NCBI GenBank assembly: GCA_003994795.1
Contig: AP018269.1
Location: 4,799,677 to 4,863,676 of the forward strand
Source: Cylindrospermum sp. NIES-4074
GTDB lineage: Bacteria; Cyanobacteriota; Cyanobacteriia; Cyanobacteriales; Nostocaceae
Direction: 5' to 3'
DNA length: 64,000 bases
Part shown: in pieces, positions 17,508 through 27,269 of the stretch
Position numbering within the stretch: position 1 is the first letter of the stretch
How the letters are laid out: each line of letters starts with the position of its first letter
Made by a program: the position numbers and the translations under genes
The notes under the pieces: model-generated
What the model saw: the letters and a program-made list of their open reading frames with translations, nothing else
What the model was told of the DNA's origin: nothing
Database searches by the model: none

Positions 17508-18842
17508 CTAGGAACTGGGAAACATCCAGCCGGAAATAGTTTGCAATAGCAGCCAAATATTTAAACTACCAATCACAATCGCTACTAACCATGATAATAT
17601 CTTCAGCCACAAAGGATTGACAAACTCACCCATCAATCGGTGATTACTAGTAAACATCACCAACGGTACTACCGCAAACGATAGTTGTAAACTCAAGACA
17701 ACTTGACTAAAAATCAGTAAACTGCTTGTACTTTTTTCTCCGAAGAACATAATTGAAATCAATGCGGGAATAATTGCAATTAGCCTAGTCACTAACCTCC
17801 GTAACCAAGGTTTCAGGCGCAAATTCAGAAATCCTTCCATGACAATTTGCCCTGCTAAGGTTGCGGTGAGGGTGGAACTTTGTCCTGAAGCGAGTAATGC
17901 CAACCCGAAAATTGCGCTGGCAGCATTCACCCCCAATAATGGAGAGAGCAATTTATAAGCATCTTGAATTTCTGCAACATCTTGATTACCGGAAAAATGA
18001 AAAGTGGCAGCAGCAACAATCAAAATTGCTGAGTTGATAAACAACGCAAAAAATAAAGCTACTGTGGAATCGATTGTGCCAAACTTAATGGCTTCCCGTC
18101 TCTTTTCAGATGTTGGTTCCCAATCCCGCGTTTGCACAATTGATGAGTGCAAATATAAGTTGTGTGGCATCACTGTTGCTCCCAAAATACCAATGGCAAT
18201 GTAGAGCATTTCTGGATTCTGGATAATTTCTATTTTGGGAGCAAAACCTAATATAATTCCGCCCAAATCAGGATGCGAAAAAATGATTTCTGCTGCAAAG
18301 CAGATGCCGACAGTTGCTACTAGCATAATTACTAAAGCTTCTGTATAGCGAAAGCCTTTATGTTGCAGTAGCAGCAATACAATTACATCTAGCGCTGTGA
18401 TGCACACACCCCAACCGAGGGGAATACCAAAAAGCAGTTGTAGCGCGATCGCACTTCCCAGCACTTCCGCTAAGTCACAAGCCGCGATCGCAATCTCACA
18501 AAGTACCCATAACCAAAAGTTTACACGTGGACTAAAGTAATCTCGACAAGCTTGTGCTAAATCTCGCCCCGTTGCTACTCCCAACCGCACACACAGCGAT
18601 TGGATTAAAATCGCCATCAAGTTGGAAAGCATAATTACCGTTAGCAAAGCATAACCGAATTTAGAACCTCCGGCCAAGTCAGTCGCCCAGTTACCAGGGT
18701 CCATGTATCCCACCGACACCAGATATCCTGGCCCTGCATAAGCCAACATCTTGCGCCAGATATTTTTGGTGTTAGGAATCGCTATACTACGGTGGACTTC
18801 AGGTAGGCTAGGCTTCCTAGCGGGATCTTCTGGATAGGGCAT
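17508..18842 (-). CDS. mntH: Nramp-family Mn2+/divalent metal transporter
   Basis: 444 residues with 11 or so hydrophobic segments. The Nramp metal-site motifs are DPGN (YMDPGNWATDLAGG, near residue 47) in TM1 and MPHNLYLHSSIV (near residue 224) in TM6. These Asp, Asn and Met residues bind Mn2+ or Fe2+, taken up with protons. The gene diverges from a Zn/Cd-type P-ATPase with 286 nt between them, in which three Zur/Fur-like boxes lie. That context suggests metal-dependent control of one or both. Confidence 0.92.
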   Translation of the reverse strand: MPYPEDPARKPSLPEVHRSIAIPNTKNIWRKMLAYAGPGYLVSVGYMDPGNWATDLAGGSKFGYALLTVIMLSNLMAILIQSLCVRLGVATGRDLAQACRDYFSPRVNFWLWVLCEIAIAACDLAEVLGSAIALQLLFGIPLGWGVCITALDVIVLLLLQHKGFRYTEALVIMLVATVGICFAAEIIFSHPDLGGIILGFAPKIEIIQNPEMLYIAIGILGATVMPHNLYLHSSIVQTRDWEPTSEKRREAIKFGTIDSTVALFFALFINSAILIVAAATFHFSGNQDVAEIQDAYKLLSPLLGVNAASAIFGLALLASGQSSTLTATLAGQIVMEGFLNLRLKPWLRRLVTRLIAIIPALISIMFFGEKSTSSLLIFSQVVLSLQLSFAVVPLVMFTSNHRLMGEFVNPLWLKILSWLVAIVIGSLNIWLLLQTISGWMFPSS

Positions 18843-18891
18843 TTGTTTACACTCTCAAGTTTTCATAATTTTCTCATAATTCTCTGGATAA

Positions 18892-18906
18892 TGATAAAGA
18901 TTGCTA
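18892..18906. promoter_or_regulatory. Zur/Fur-like box 1
   Basis: TGATAAAGATTGCTA matches 10 of 14 defined positions of the 7-1-7 Zur consensus TGATAAT-N-ATTATCA. It is 50 nt upstream of mntH. This is the weakest of the three boxes. Confidence 0.3.
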
Positions 18907-18982
18907 CATTAACAGGTTAGTCAATTTTAATTTTGACTCAAAATTAATAGTAAATTTCAACAATAAACCTAACCTTGAGGAT

Positions 18983-18997
18983 TGATAAAGATTCTCG
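18983..18997. promoter_or_regulatory. Zur/Fur-like box 2
   Basis: TGATAAAGATTCTCG matches 11 of 14 defined positions of TGATAAT-N-ATTATCA. It begins a direct repeat of about 35 nt whose second copy starts exactly 40 nt further on. Confidence 0.4.
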
Positions 18998-19022
18998 TTT
19001 TTAAATTTGAAACTTTTCTCAT

Positions 19023-19037
19023 TGATAAAGATTCTTA
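19023..19037. promoter_or_regulatory. Zur/Fur-like box 3
   Basis: TGATAAAGATTCTTA, again 11 of 14 matches, about 90 nt before the P-ATPase start. The 40-nt spacing to box 2 puts the two sites on nearly the same face of the helix. Confidence 0.4.
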
Positions 19038-19128
19038 TTCTTAAATTTAAAACTTGCGAAAACTTCTTTTTTTATTACCCTTTAACAAAGGCTAGAATAT
19101 CAAACAGGACTTACTCCCATCAACAAAA

Positions 19129-21123
19129 ATGAAGCATAAAGAAAATTCAGAATCTTCCGGCTGTTGCAGCTGCGGTCATGATGATGGACATGAAATTCAT
19201 GAGAATCATAACCATGCTCATAATCACAGTCATGATGAGAATCATAACCATGATCATGGCGGAGAATTTAACCTCAAAAATGAGATATTTGCTTTAGTTG
19301 TCGTTTTAAGTTTATACGCACTCGGTTTGGTTTTTGAGGGACAATTACACCGGACTTTTTATAGTATTGGTGAATATCTGATTTTTATACCTGCATATCT
19401 TATCAGTGGATGGAGCGTTTTAAAATCTGCTGGGAGAAATATACTTAAAGGTAGAGTGTTTGATGAAAACTTTTTAATGACAGTGGCCACACTGGGGGCG
19501 CTAGCCATTCATAAATTGCCCGAAGCTGTCGGTGTGATGTTATTTTATAAAATCGGGGAATTCTTTCAGGATATTGCTGTCAGTCGTTCCCGTAATTCCA
19601 TCAAAGCTTTATTGGAAGTACGCCCAGACTATGCAAACTTGAAAATAAATGGAGAGTTGAAAAAAGTCTCTCCAGAAAAAGTAAATATTAATGACATTAT
19701 CATCGTCAAACCAGGAGAAAAAATTCCCTTAGATGGTGAAATTATAGAAGGTAATTCACAAGTTGACACATCTGCATTAACTGGAGAATCTGTACCACGA
19801 ACTGTGAGAGTTGGAGAAAAGGTTTTGGCTGGGATGCTCAATAAAATGGGAGTCCTCAGCATTAAAGTAACAAAACTATTTAATGAGTCTTCCATCGCCA
19901 AGATTTTAGACTTGGTACAGAATGCGAGAAGCAAAAAAGCAGAAACTGAAAAATTTATTACTAAATTTGCCAGATATTATACGCCAGTAGTAGTTTTCGC
20001 TTCTCTGGCAGTTGCGCTATTACCTCCTTTATTCATTCCTGGAGCAAAATCTTCAGAATGGGTTTATCGCGCTCTGATATTATTAGTTATTTCCTGTCCA
20101 TGTGGACTTATTATAAGTATCCCACTAGGTTATTTTGGTGGTATAGGTGGTGCTGCAAAACGCGGTATTTTGGTTAAAGGATCTATCTTTTTAGATACTT
20201 TAACTTCTGTAAATACAGTCGTTTTTGACAAAACCGGAACATTGACTAAAGGAGTGTTTAAAGTAGAGAAAATTGTTCCAAAGAACGGATATAACGAGCC
20301 GGATTTGTTACAGTTAGCTGCCAAAATTGAATCAAACTCCAATCATCCCATCGCTCACTCTATTATTGAGGTATATGGTAAAAAAATAGATGTATCTGAA
20401 GTGAAAGATTATGAAGAGATTGCTGGTTATGGAATTAGAGCTAAAGTAGGAAATCAGGTGGTGATAGCGGGAAGCGATCGCCTATTGCATAGAGAAAAGA
20501 TTGCTCATGATGTCTGTGAGATAGAGGGAACAGTTGTTCATTTGGCGGTAGACAATGTTTATGCTGGATATATTGTCATCGCTGATGAGTTGAAAGAAGA
20601 TGCCAGAGAGGCAATTCAAGCATTAAAGCGTCTGGGTGTGGAGACAACAGTCATGTTGACAGGGGATAATCAGGCGATCGCATCCCGTGTCGCTCAACAG
20701 CTTGGCATAGATGATTATGAAGCAGAGTTATTACCCGAAGAGAAAGCCAGTGCCATTGAGAAGCTACTTAGCACCACCGGCAAGCATGGTAAAGTCGCCT
20801 TTGTTGGGGATGGGATTAATGATGCACCTGTGATTGCTAGAGCCGATGTTGGGATAGCAATGGGTGGGTTAGGCTCAGATGCGGCAATAGAAACTGCGGA
20901 TATTGTCATCATGACCGACGCGCCATCAAAAGTAGCCCAAGCAATACAAGTCGCCAGAAAAACTCACAAAATTGTTTGGCAAAATATTGGTTTTGCTTTA
21001 GCAATTAAAGGTGTATTTATTGGGTTAGGTATTTTAGGTATGGCATCGATGTGGGAAGCTGTTTTTGCTGATGTTGGCGTAGCTCTGCTGGCAATTGTTA
21101 ACGCAACCAGGGTGATGAAATAA
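19129..21123 (+). CDS. Zn/Cd/Co-type P1B ATPase with His-rich N-terminus
   Basis: 664 residues. The N-terminus has a CCSCGHDDGH cluster and then about 14 His residues in repeats (HNHAHNHSH) by residue 45, in place of a CxxC HMA domain. Next are TM helices, the TGES actuator loop, the SCPCG metal site in TM6 (near residue 325), DKTGT phosphorylation loop (near 368), SNHP, and [11 protein letters not shown] with this C-terminal sequence points to Zn2+, Cd2+ or Co2+ efflux. It sits opposite mntH behind Zur/Fur-like boxes. Confidence 0.93.
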   Translation: MKHKENSESSGCCSCGHDDGHEIHENHNHAHNHSHDENHNHDHGGEFNLKNEIFALVVVLSLYALGLVFEGQLHRTFYSIGEYLIFIPAYLISGWSVLKSAGRNILKGRVFDENFLMTVATLGALAIHKLPEAVGVMLFYKIGEFFQDIAVSRSRNSIKALLEVRPDYANLKINGELKKVSPEKVNINDIIIVKPGEKIPLDGEIIEGNSQVDTSALTGESVPRTVRVGEKVLAGMLNKMGVLSIKVTKLFNESSIAKILDLVQNARSKKAETEKFITKFARYYTPVVVFASLAVALLPPLFIPGAKSSEWVYRALILLVISCPCGLIISIPLGYFGGIGGAAKRGILVKGSIFLDTLTSVNTVVFDKTGTLTKGVFKVEKIVPKNGYNEPDLLQLAAKIESNSNHPIAHSIIEVYGKKIDVSEVKDYEEIAGYGIRAKVGNQVVIAGSDRLLHREKIAHDVCEIEGTVVHLAVDNVYAGYIVIADELKEDAREAIQALKRLGVETTVMLTGDNQAIASRVAQQLGIDDYEAELLPEEKASAIEKLLSTTGKHGKVAFVGDGINDAPVIARADVGIAMGGLGSDAAIETADIVIMTDAPSKVAQAIQVARKTHKIVWQNIGFALAIKGVFIGLGILGMASMWEAVFADVGVALLAIVNATRVMK

Positions 21124-21150
21124 GGTTCTTTGTTTAGTCGAGATACACTT

Positions 21151-21423
21151 ATGAACCCACCCATCAAAGCGATCGCAACGGCTACGTTAACTTTGCTATT
21201 GAATTACTCCGTCACCCCAGCAATTGCACTACCCCAAAACAACAATCACCACCTGAATATTGCTCAATCGCCAAAATTGGCGGATACTTTGATTGTTCCC
21301 GGTGAACGAGTTGGCCCGGTGACACGCAAAACAAGCAAACAAGACTTAATTAAGCTTTTTGGTGCTTCTCGTCTTGTTGATAAAACTATTTCGGGTTATC
21401 AAGCTTTAAGAGAAATGGTATAA
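21151..21423 (+). CDS. Secreted protein, probably C-terminally truncated
   Basis: From the ATG at 21151 the protein has 90 residues; another in-frame start at 21130 exists. A signal peptide ends near ALPQ, and the mature part holds TLIVPGERVGPVTRKTSKQ and LIKLFGASRLVDKTIS. From memory this resembles the first third of a longer cyanobacterial secreted family that continues beyond this point; here the frame ends with GYQALREMV. I therefore suspect a truncated gene. It follows the P-ATPase by 27 nt. Confidence 0.5.
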   Translation: MNPPIKAIATATLTLLLNYSVTPAIALPQNNNHHLNIAQSPKLADTLIVPGERVGPVTRKTSKQDLIKLFGASRLVDKTISGYQALREMV

Positions 21424-21842
21424 ACCAACTCCCATCAGTTCTGCTGGTGGGAGTTTGGTTTTGCGCCGTGAAGAGTGTTTGATTAGCTAGAACACGCTGC
21501 CTTTCCTGGGGAACGCTACGCGAATGGCGATCGCCGCCTTCACTTGATGCACTTCAGGCAGAATGAGGCATCCGCAGCCAAAAAGTATTGAGACAACATT
21601 GCAAACATAAAATTTTGTCAATATACAGCCATCTGCGGTATGGGAATCAAAAGATTGCCTAACCCAGAAGACAAAGAGAATGAATATCCTATTATTCAGT
21701 GTTAATTTATACTTTTTTTAATTTTTAGAGTCATTATACTCATCTCTAGGTTCTACCTGGGAATTGATGAAGTGGCCTCGCCACTTCATTTTTATTGCTC
21801 AGGCAGTGAGAAACCGTCAAAGGTAATGTATTTTAACTTTTA
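21424..21842. other. Intergenic region with one terminator and a mobile repeat
   Basis: A 419-nt gap. A HIP1-containing repeat (GAACGCTACGCGAATGGCGATCGCC) lies near 21510-21535 and a terminator at 21767-21793. No gene is supported. Confidence 0.6.
21767..21793 (+). terminator. Intrinsic terminator
   Basis: ATGAAGTGGC (21767-21776) pairs with GCCACTTCAT (21780-21789) around a CTC loop, followed by a T-run. It reads on the plus strand, 340 nt after the last plus-strand gene, so either that transcript is long or an unseen RNA ends here. Confidence 0.7.
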
Positions 21843-22931
21843 TTAATCATTCACCAAATCATCGCGCCATTTCTCACGGTTTTCTCTCGGCTCTTCATCA
21901 CGCGATCGCGCTAAATTCCATGTCCCCCACATCAAGGGTTTCTGTCTTTCTAGATGGTTGATAAATTGCATAATTGATTGATCTTCCTTGATGGGAGTTT
22001 TCAAATTAAACTGAATCGTCTTGACAATCTTGGTGTCTCCCTTGAGAAAGTACTTACCCACAAATCTAGCCAGCCGTAGCAGAATTCGATTGCATAACCA
22101 ACCGAAAAAACCCTTACGCTTCTTAATAATCAACAGGATCTGCCCTTCAGATTTTCCCCCTGCAATCAGGCGCATGGCAAACATAATATGTAAATGGAAG
22201 AAATCGGGGCCAAGTGTCACTATGCTAGTGGCACCGTACCAATAACAAATACTGTATGTTACAGCATTTTTGTAAAAACGACGGATAAATTTGATGATAA
22301 ATGAATCATCAATGAGGCGTGTAATGTTACTGAAAATAATAGCATTATGATGCAGTTCGTGTTTTTCAAAGATAATTTCTAATGGCAGTTTGTGAACTGT
22401 ATTGAAGTGTTGAGCATCAATGGCATTAATTGCCACTATATTAGGGTGACAGTTCATCACAAAAGGGGTAGCAAATGCAATATGACATTCCTTTTCTTCT
22501 AACTCTGGAACAAAGGGTAAAGGTTGTTGAGGAATTTCTCCAGTCCAAATCCAAATCAGCCCATATTTCTCAGCAGTGGGCCAAGTTTTTAACTTCATGG
22601 GAAGAGGCTCTTCCATACAAGGAATATCAACACAGATTCCTTCAGCATCAAACTTCCAATGATGAAAAAAACAGCGCAGTTCGTTACCCTCAACTTTACC
22701 TTCAGCAAGGTGAGCGCCCATGTGCGGACAGTAGGCATCAACAGTAACGGCTCTTTTATCTTTACCACGGTAAATTGCTAATTTTCTACCCAAAACTGTA
22801 ACAGGTTTTACCTCACCTACCCGCAATTTTCGAGAAGGTAATACCCAATACCATCCCTCAATAAAACGCTCTGGGTTATTGAAAGTTTTAGGTTTACGAT
22901 TTGTGTTAGTAGGCTGCGAGTTAAAGTTCAT
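21843..22931 (-). CDS. Rieske [2Fe-2S] non-heme iron oxygenase
   Basis: 362 residues. The Rieske ligands are C68-x-H70 (AYCPHMGAHLA) and C87-x2-H90 (CFFHHW). The catalytic iron motif is DAQHFNTVHKL near residue 165, with Asp and two His. This is the architecture of aromatic-ring and pheophorbide/PaO-like oxygenases, which take electrons from ferredoxin or a reductase. No reductase gene is adjacent. The substrate is unknown. Its upstream region is an AT-rich gap of about 750 nt shared with the merR gene. Confidence 0.88.
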   Translation of the reverse strand: MNFNSQPTNTNRKPKTFNNPERFIEGWYWVLPSRKLRVGEVKPVTVLGRKLAIYRGKDKRAVTVDAYCPHMGAHLAEGKVEGNELRCFFHHWKFDAEGICVDIPCMEEPLPMKLKTWPTAEKYGLIWIWTGEIPQQPLPFVPELEEKECHIAFATPFVMNCHPNIVAINAIDAQHFNTVHKLPLEIIFEKHELHHNAIIFSNITRLIDDSFIIKFIRRFYKNAVTYSICYWYGATSIVTLGPDFFHLHIMFAMRLIAGGKSEGQILLIIKKRKGFFGWLCNRILLRLARFVGKYFLKGDTKIVKTIQFNLKTPIKEDQSIMQFINHLERQKPLMWGTWNLARSRDEEPRENREKWRDDLVND

Positions 22932-23679
22932 TTTTAGGGTTTCACTTGAAGTGAAGCAGTTAATCTAGAAGTAGCATGACGACCTAATGAAAACAGTTAT
23001 TTTCAGTACGGCAACAGACAGGTACACAATTATTTAATAAAAATGAAAATATTTAATTTCAAATAAAAATAAAATATGGACTTTTACCATAACTATAGTT
23101 GACATGATTAATACTATAAATACAAAAAACAAACCTAAGTAAAAACTTTAATTAGAGATAAATTAAAAATGATATTCCAGAGTTTTACTTTGTTTACAGT
23201 GGTGCATCATAGGGCATAAACCATTTTATTTATAAGGACTAAACCATAAAGTACACATGAAACATTCTCAAGTAAATTAATATTTACTTTATATAGCAGT
23301 CCTATTTGATTTGTGAACGGTATTTTTTTAACGTTCGCGTAGCGTGCCGGAGGCATACCGCCAAGACGCCAATAACGCCAAGGAAAAGAGAATAATGAGA
23401 GAGGTTGCAAGTTTTACAAATGATTTAGGATAGCTATATAATTAAGTGAGTGTAGGAAGAATCAATTAACCACAAATGTAGACGTAAAAAGGCGAAGGCT
23501 ACACAGATAAATTTGCACCTCAGCGGATTAGGAAGCAGGAAGCACTGTACAACTGAAATAAGATAAAATTATTATTTCAGTTGTACAGTTAAGGCTATTT
23601 TCAGACCAGTTTCTGATCAAGCCTCATTGGCTACTTTAAAAATGTGTAATAATAACTATAAGAGTTAGGAAAATCTGCC
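22932..23679. other. AT-rich intergenic region
   Basis: About 750 nt between divergent genes. It holds a GTTCGCGTAGCGTGCCGGAGG-type mobile repeat near 23333-23360 and a perfect inverted repeat at 23545-23588. Small open frames here overlap the mobile repeat and lack coding signs. Confidence 0.6.
23545..23588. repeat. Perfect 17-bp inverted repeat upstream of merR
   Basis: CTGTACAACTGAAATAA (23545-23561) and its exact complement (23572-23588) surround a 10-nt AT loop, 91 nt before the merR start. It could be a regulator site, an RNA hairpin or a miniature mobile element. Confidence 0.6.
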
Positions 23680-24141
23680 GTGTTAACTCAGGACAGAAAA
23701 CTGCTTTTAATTGGTCAGGTAACAGATCAAAGTGGAATTTCTATCAGGACAATTCGCTATTACGAAGGTTTAGGTCTACTTCAGTCATCAGGACGTACAG
23801 AGGGAGGCTTCCGCCAATTTTCATCGGATGTGTTGACTCGGTTAGCCTTCATTAAAAGAGCGCAACACCTTGGACTTAGCCTGGAAGAAATTGGAAATAT
23901 TCTTCAGGTGTATGATCAAGGACAACCCCCTTGTGGTGAAATTAAAGAAAAGTTAGCAGAAAAGCTCTCACAGATCGATCGCCAAATTGACCAACTGCTG
24001 ACCTTGCGCTCAGAAATAGGGGGATTACTTTCAGGTTGGAAGAATACAGGTGATCAGCAAGAGTCTATTATTTGTCCCATTATCCAAAACAGCAATGATA
24101 TATCAGTGACAAAACCGGAAATTACAGAGCGCTTAAAATAG
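23680..24141 (+). CDS. MerR-family heavy-metal regulator
   Basis: 153 residues from a GTG start. The N-terminal winged helix has the MerR pattern (IGQVTDQSGISIRTIRYYEGLGLL, with GGFRQFSSD), followed by a dimerisation coiled coil. Cys residues in QPPCGEIKEKL (near 86) and SIICPI (near 130) occupy places where metal-sensing MerR proteins bind their ion. The gene lies about 570 nt from the convergent copA gene region, so copper or a related metal is a likely signal, though this is inferred from position. Confidence 0.85.
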   Translation: MLTQDRKLLLIGQVTDQSGISIRTIRYYEGLGLLQSSGRTEGGFRQFSSDVLTRLAFIKRAQHLGLSLEEIGNILQVYDQGQPPCGEIKEKLAEKLSQIDRQIDQLLTLRSEIGGLLSGWKNTGDQQESIICPIIQNSNDISVTKPEITERLK

Positions 24142-24429
24142 AAGAATTACTGATGCTAAACAACACATCCGATTTCTTGGGTTTTTGTATTTATCTCAGG
24201 CTCTAGTTTTTAAGCATTAGCACATCTATATGATGTTGCGGGTTATAACTTTATGACATCATATTTCTATATCACCGATGTAGATGCGGATTCTGTCCCC
24301 CACGTAATGATCAAAAACTCTCGTGATCATCAGCCTCTAAATATGTTGTTGTCTTCTAATTTACAAGCTAATGATGCTGTATATAATTACGCGGAGACTG
24401 AGACGGGGATTGCTATTTTGTTTAAAGGC

Positions 24430-24690
24430 TCAGTCTTTTTGAGTTAATTCTGGAGTTTCTATATCTGCCTGTCGTGCTTGTGATTTACTGAAGATAAACC
24501 ACCATAACTCTAGTCCTATTAAAGCTAAACCGCCGATGGTGACACCGACTTTCAACACCAAAGGTTGCTCAAGAGATTGAATGGTTTGCTTTGATGGGGA
24601 AGCTGGCATTTCTGCTAATGCTACGGCTGATGTACTAGTGAGTAATACTAAACTAGCAAGACTTCCCCAAAGTATTTTTTTGCTCAACAT
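24430..24690 (-). CDS. Small membrane protein downstream of copA
   Basis: I choose the ATG at 24690 (MLSKKILWG), giving 86 residues; a longer frame into copA is an artefact. It has a signal-like segment (WGSLASLVLLTSTSAVALAE), a second span (GVTIGGLALIGLELWWFIF) and a charged tail. From memory, related cyanobacterial proteins next to copA carry a cupredoxin domain after this second span; here the protein stops before such a domain, so it may be a truncated or minimal version. It follows copA by 19 nt in the same direction. Confidence 0.6.
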   Translation of the reverse strand: MLSKKILWGSLASLVLLTSTSAVALAEMPASPSKQTIQSLEQPLVLKVGVTIGGLALIGLELWWFIFSKSQARQADIETPELTQKD

Positions 24691-24709
24691 TGGCTTAATT
24701 CCTCGGCAA

Positions 24710-26965
24710 TTATGGGGAAATTTTTGGTTGAAAGTTACGCAATCTGAGGGCATTGGTAACAACAGAAAGGGAGGAAAGAGCCATTGCTGCACCGGCAATA
24801 ATTGGATTGAGCAACCAGCCCAAAATTGGATAGAGAATTCCCGCTGCAATGGGAATGCCGATGATGTTGTAGATAAAGGCAAAGAAGAGATTTTGGCGGA
24901 TATTGGTGATAGTAGCGCGGCTGAGTTGAATTGCTGTAACTATTCCTTGCAAGTCTCCAGAAATGAGGGTGATATCGCTAGCGGCGATCGCAATATCTGT
25001 ACCTGTACCAATGGCAATTCCCACATCTGCCTGTGCTAGCGCTGGTGCATCATTAATCCCATCACCCACCATTGCCACAATTTGGGATTGCAAAGATTGG
25101 ATGATGGCGGCTTTTTGATCGGGACGCACTTCGGCAAAGATGCGGCTGATCCCGACTTGCTGGGCGATCGCATTTGCAGTTCGCTGATTATCTCCAGTCA
25201 GCATGACTACTTCTAAACCTAATTTTTGTAATGCCTTCACTGCCGCTGCTGATGAGGGTTTTAGAGGATCAGCAATACCCATAATTCCTTGTAACTCTCC
25301 ATCTACAGCTAGCCAAATCACGGTTTTACCTGCGGCTTCCCAATCTTCTTGATACTGCTGGAGTGCATCGGTGTTAATTCCCAATTCTGCTAACCAGCGT
25401 TGTGTACCAATTTGGACGAGATGTTCAGCAACCATACCTTGAACACCACTACCCGCATTAGCAACAAAGTTTGTCACCGCAGACTTTGATAAACTCACCT
25501 CTTGAGACTGGGCATATTTCACCACCGCTGCGGCTAAAGGATGCTCAGAATTTCTTTCTATTGTTGCTGCTAACTGCAACAAATGGAGTTCATTACCATT
25601 ATCTGTGCCATTGACAGTCACAAAATCCGTAACCGTGGGTTTACCCTGAGTCAAAGTTCCCGTTTTATCGAGAACAATAGTTTGGATTTTATGCGCCATT
25701 TCTAAGCTTTGGGCAGACTTAATTAAGATGCCATTTTCTGCACCTTTACCTGTTCCTACCATGACAGATGTGGGAGTAGCTAAACCCAACGCACAGGGAC
25801 AAGCGATAATTAAAACGCCTACCGTTGTGATTGTAGCCAGGGTGAAGTTTCCTGTGAAATTAAACCAAATCACGAAAGTAGCGATCGCGATCGCCATCAC
25901 AGCTGGCACAAACCACCCCGTTACCTGATCTGCTAACCGCTGAATCGGTGCTTTTGAACCTTGGGCCTCTTGCACTAATTTGACAATTTGCGCCAAAAAT
26001 GTATCTTTACCAACTCGTGTTACCCGAAACTCAAACGCACCCGCACCGTTAATTGTTGCCCCAATCACCTCATCCCCTGGTTGCTTTTTGACTGGCAAAC
26101 TTTCACCCGTCACCATTGCCTCATCTACCTGGGAACTCCCCGTAATCACTTCCCCATCTACGGGAATCTTTTCCCCAGGACGCACCAAAATCACATCATT
26201 AACTCTCACTTGGGCAATGGGAATATCCATTTCCACCCCATCCCGGATAACTCTGGCGTTTTTGGGTTGCAGTCCCATGAGTTTGTGGATAGCTTCCGAA
26301 GTTTGTCCCCTAGCGCGACTTTCCAAAAATCGCCCCAAGAGAATTAAGGTAATAACGATCGCCGCTACTTCATAATAAACATGAGGTTCTAAGCCTTGAG
26401 CCATCAAAAATCCAGGGAAAAGGGTGACAAATACAGAGTATAGATAAGCTGCACCCGTCCCCAAAGCAATCAGCGTGTCCATTGTCGCTGTATGGCGTTT
26501 GAGTGACTTCCACGCATTGCGGTAAAAAGACCCACCACACCAGAACTCAACGGGAGTCGTTAGCACTAACTGCACCCAAGGATCATGCAGAAAACCGGGA
26601 ATTAAGGGCAAATGCAGCCCAGTCATCATCGGTAATGACCCCAAAAACAAGATAGTGCTAATGACACCGCCCACCATCACCTTGAGGGTAAGTTCCCGTG
26701 TTTCTGCTAACCTACTCGCTTTCTCGGCATCATCTGCACCCATGTCTTGATCTGCAAGTGAGTAAGATGAGTATCCCGCAGCTTCAATAGCGGCTTGGAT
26801 CTGATCTAAATTAACTCGTTGGCGATCGTACTTAATGGTGGCTTGTTCTGCTCCAAAGTTAACATTGCAATCAATCACCCCAGAAACAGAGAAAATCGCC
26901 TGTTCGACATTGTTGGCACAGGCAGCGCAACTCATGCCGCGAAGTTTGAGTGAGACAATATCCAT
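24710..26965 (-). CDS. copA: Copper-exporting P1B-type ATPase
   Basis: 751 residues from the ATG at 26965 ([13 protein letters not shown]); 17 extra codons upstream do not fit the family. One N-terminal HMA domain with GMSCAAC (residues 10-16), eight TM helices, the TGES loop, [10 protein letters not shown] in TM6 (Cu+ site), [15 protein letters not shown] and [16 protein letters not shown]. This is the Cu+-transporting subgroup, moving copper out of the cytoplasm or into thylakoids (CtaA/PacS-like). It is followed by a small membrane protein and preceded by a CopZ-like chaperone and a DUF305 gene, all on the minus strand. Confidence 0.95.
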   Translation of the reverse strand: MDIVSLKLRGMSCAACANNVEQAIFSVSGVIDCNVNFGAEQATIKYDRQRVNLDQIQAAIEAAGYSSYSLADQDMGADDAEKASRLAETRELTLKVMVGGVISTILFLGSLPMMTGLHLPLIPGFLHDPWVQLVLTTPVEFWCGGSFYRNAWKSLKRHTATMDTLIALGTGAAYLYSVFVTLFPGFLMAQGLEPHVYYEVAAIVITLILLGRFLESRARGQTSEAIHKLMGLQPKNARVIRDGVEMDIPIAQVRVNDVILVRPGEKIPVDGEVITGSSQVDEAMVTGESLPVKKQPGDEVIGATINGAGAFEFRVTRVGKDTFLAQIVKLVQEAQGSKAPIQRLADQVTGWFVPAVMAIAIATFVIWFNFTGNFTLATITTVGVLIIACPCALGLATPTSVMVGTGKGAENGILIKSAQSLEMAHKIQTIVLDKTGTLTQGKPTVTDFVTVNGTDNGNELHLLQLAATIERNSEHPLAAAVVKYAQSQEVSLSKSAVTNFVANAGSGVQGMVAEHLVQIGTQRWLAELGINTDALQQYQEDWEAAGKTVIWLAVDGELQGIMGIADPLKPSSAAAVKALQKLGLEVVMLTGDNQRTANAIAQQVGISRIFAEVRPDQKAAIIQSLQSQIVAMVGDGINDAPALAQADVGIAIGTGTDIAIAASDITLISGDLQGIVTAIQLSRATITNIRQNLFFAFIYNIIGIPIAAGILYPILGWLLNPIIAGAAMALSSLSVVTNALRLRNFQPKISP

Positions 26966-27038
26966 AGAAACCCTGTAACTGATGTGGTAGCGATCAAGTT
27001 TGATCCCCCACCGCAAAAGGGGTGAGGGGTCTGCAAAA

Positions 27039-27233
27039 TTAATCAGCAGGATAGCCAGCAGCAGCCAAGGCTTCCTTAATAGCTGTTTCTGAAGCTTGAG
27101 TTTCTACACTGACAAGCTTGGTTTGAGGATCAGCTTCAACGCTGGCGTTAGCATCAACTGCTTGAAGTGCTTTGGTAATGTTGTTTGCACAAGCAGAACA
27201 AGCCATGCCGGGAACTGTGAGTTGGAGTGTCAT
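27039..27233 (-). CDS. Copper chaperone, CopZ/Atx1-like
   Basis: 64 residues forming one heavy-metal-associated domain. The metal loop is [10 protein letters not shown] (residues 9-18) and the C-terminal helix ends in [10 protein letters not shown]. Such proteins carry Cu+ to P1B ATPases. It lies 73 nt upstream of copA in the same direction, so the two probably form one transcript with the DUF305 gene. Confidence 0.93.
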   Translation of the reverse strand: MTLQLTVPGMACSACANNITKALQAVDANASVEADPQTKLVSVETQASETAIKEALAAAGYPAD

Positions 27234-27269
27234 AAGTTTAAAGGGTTAAATGAAAAAAGGAAAAAATGA

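Noticed and set aside
23207-23410. A 67-residue minus-strand frame in the merR upstream region
   Set aside because: Half of it is made of the GTTCGCGTAGCGTGCCGG mobile repeat.
24253-24447. A 64-residue frame between merR and the copper genes
   Set aside because: It starts with ATG but has no clear ribosome-binding site or recognisable motif and overlaps the end of the small membrane gene on the other strand. It may be a gene remnant.
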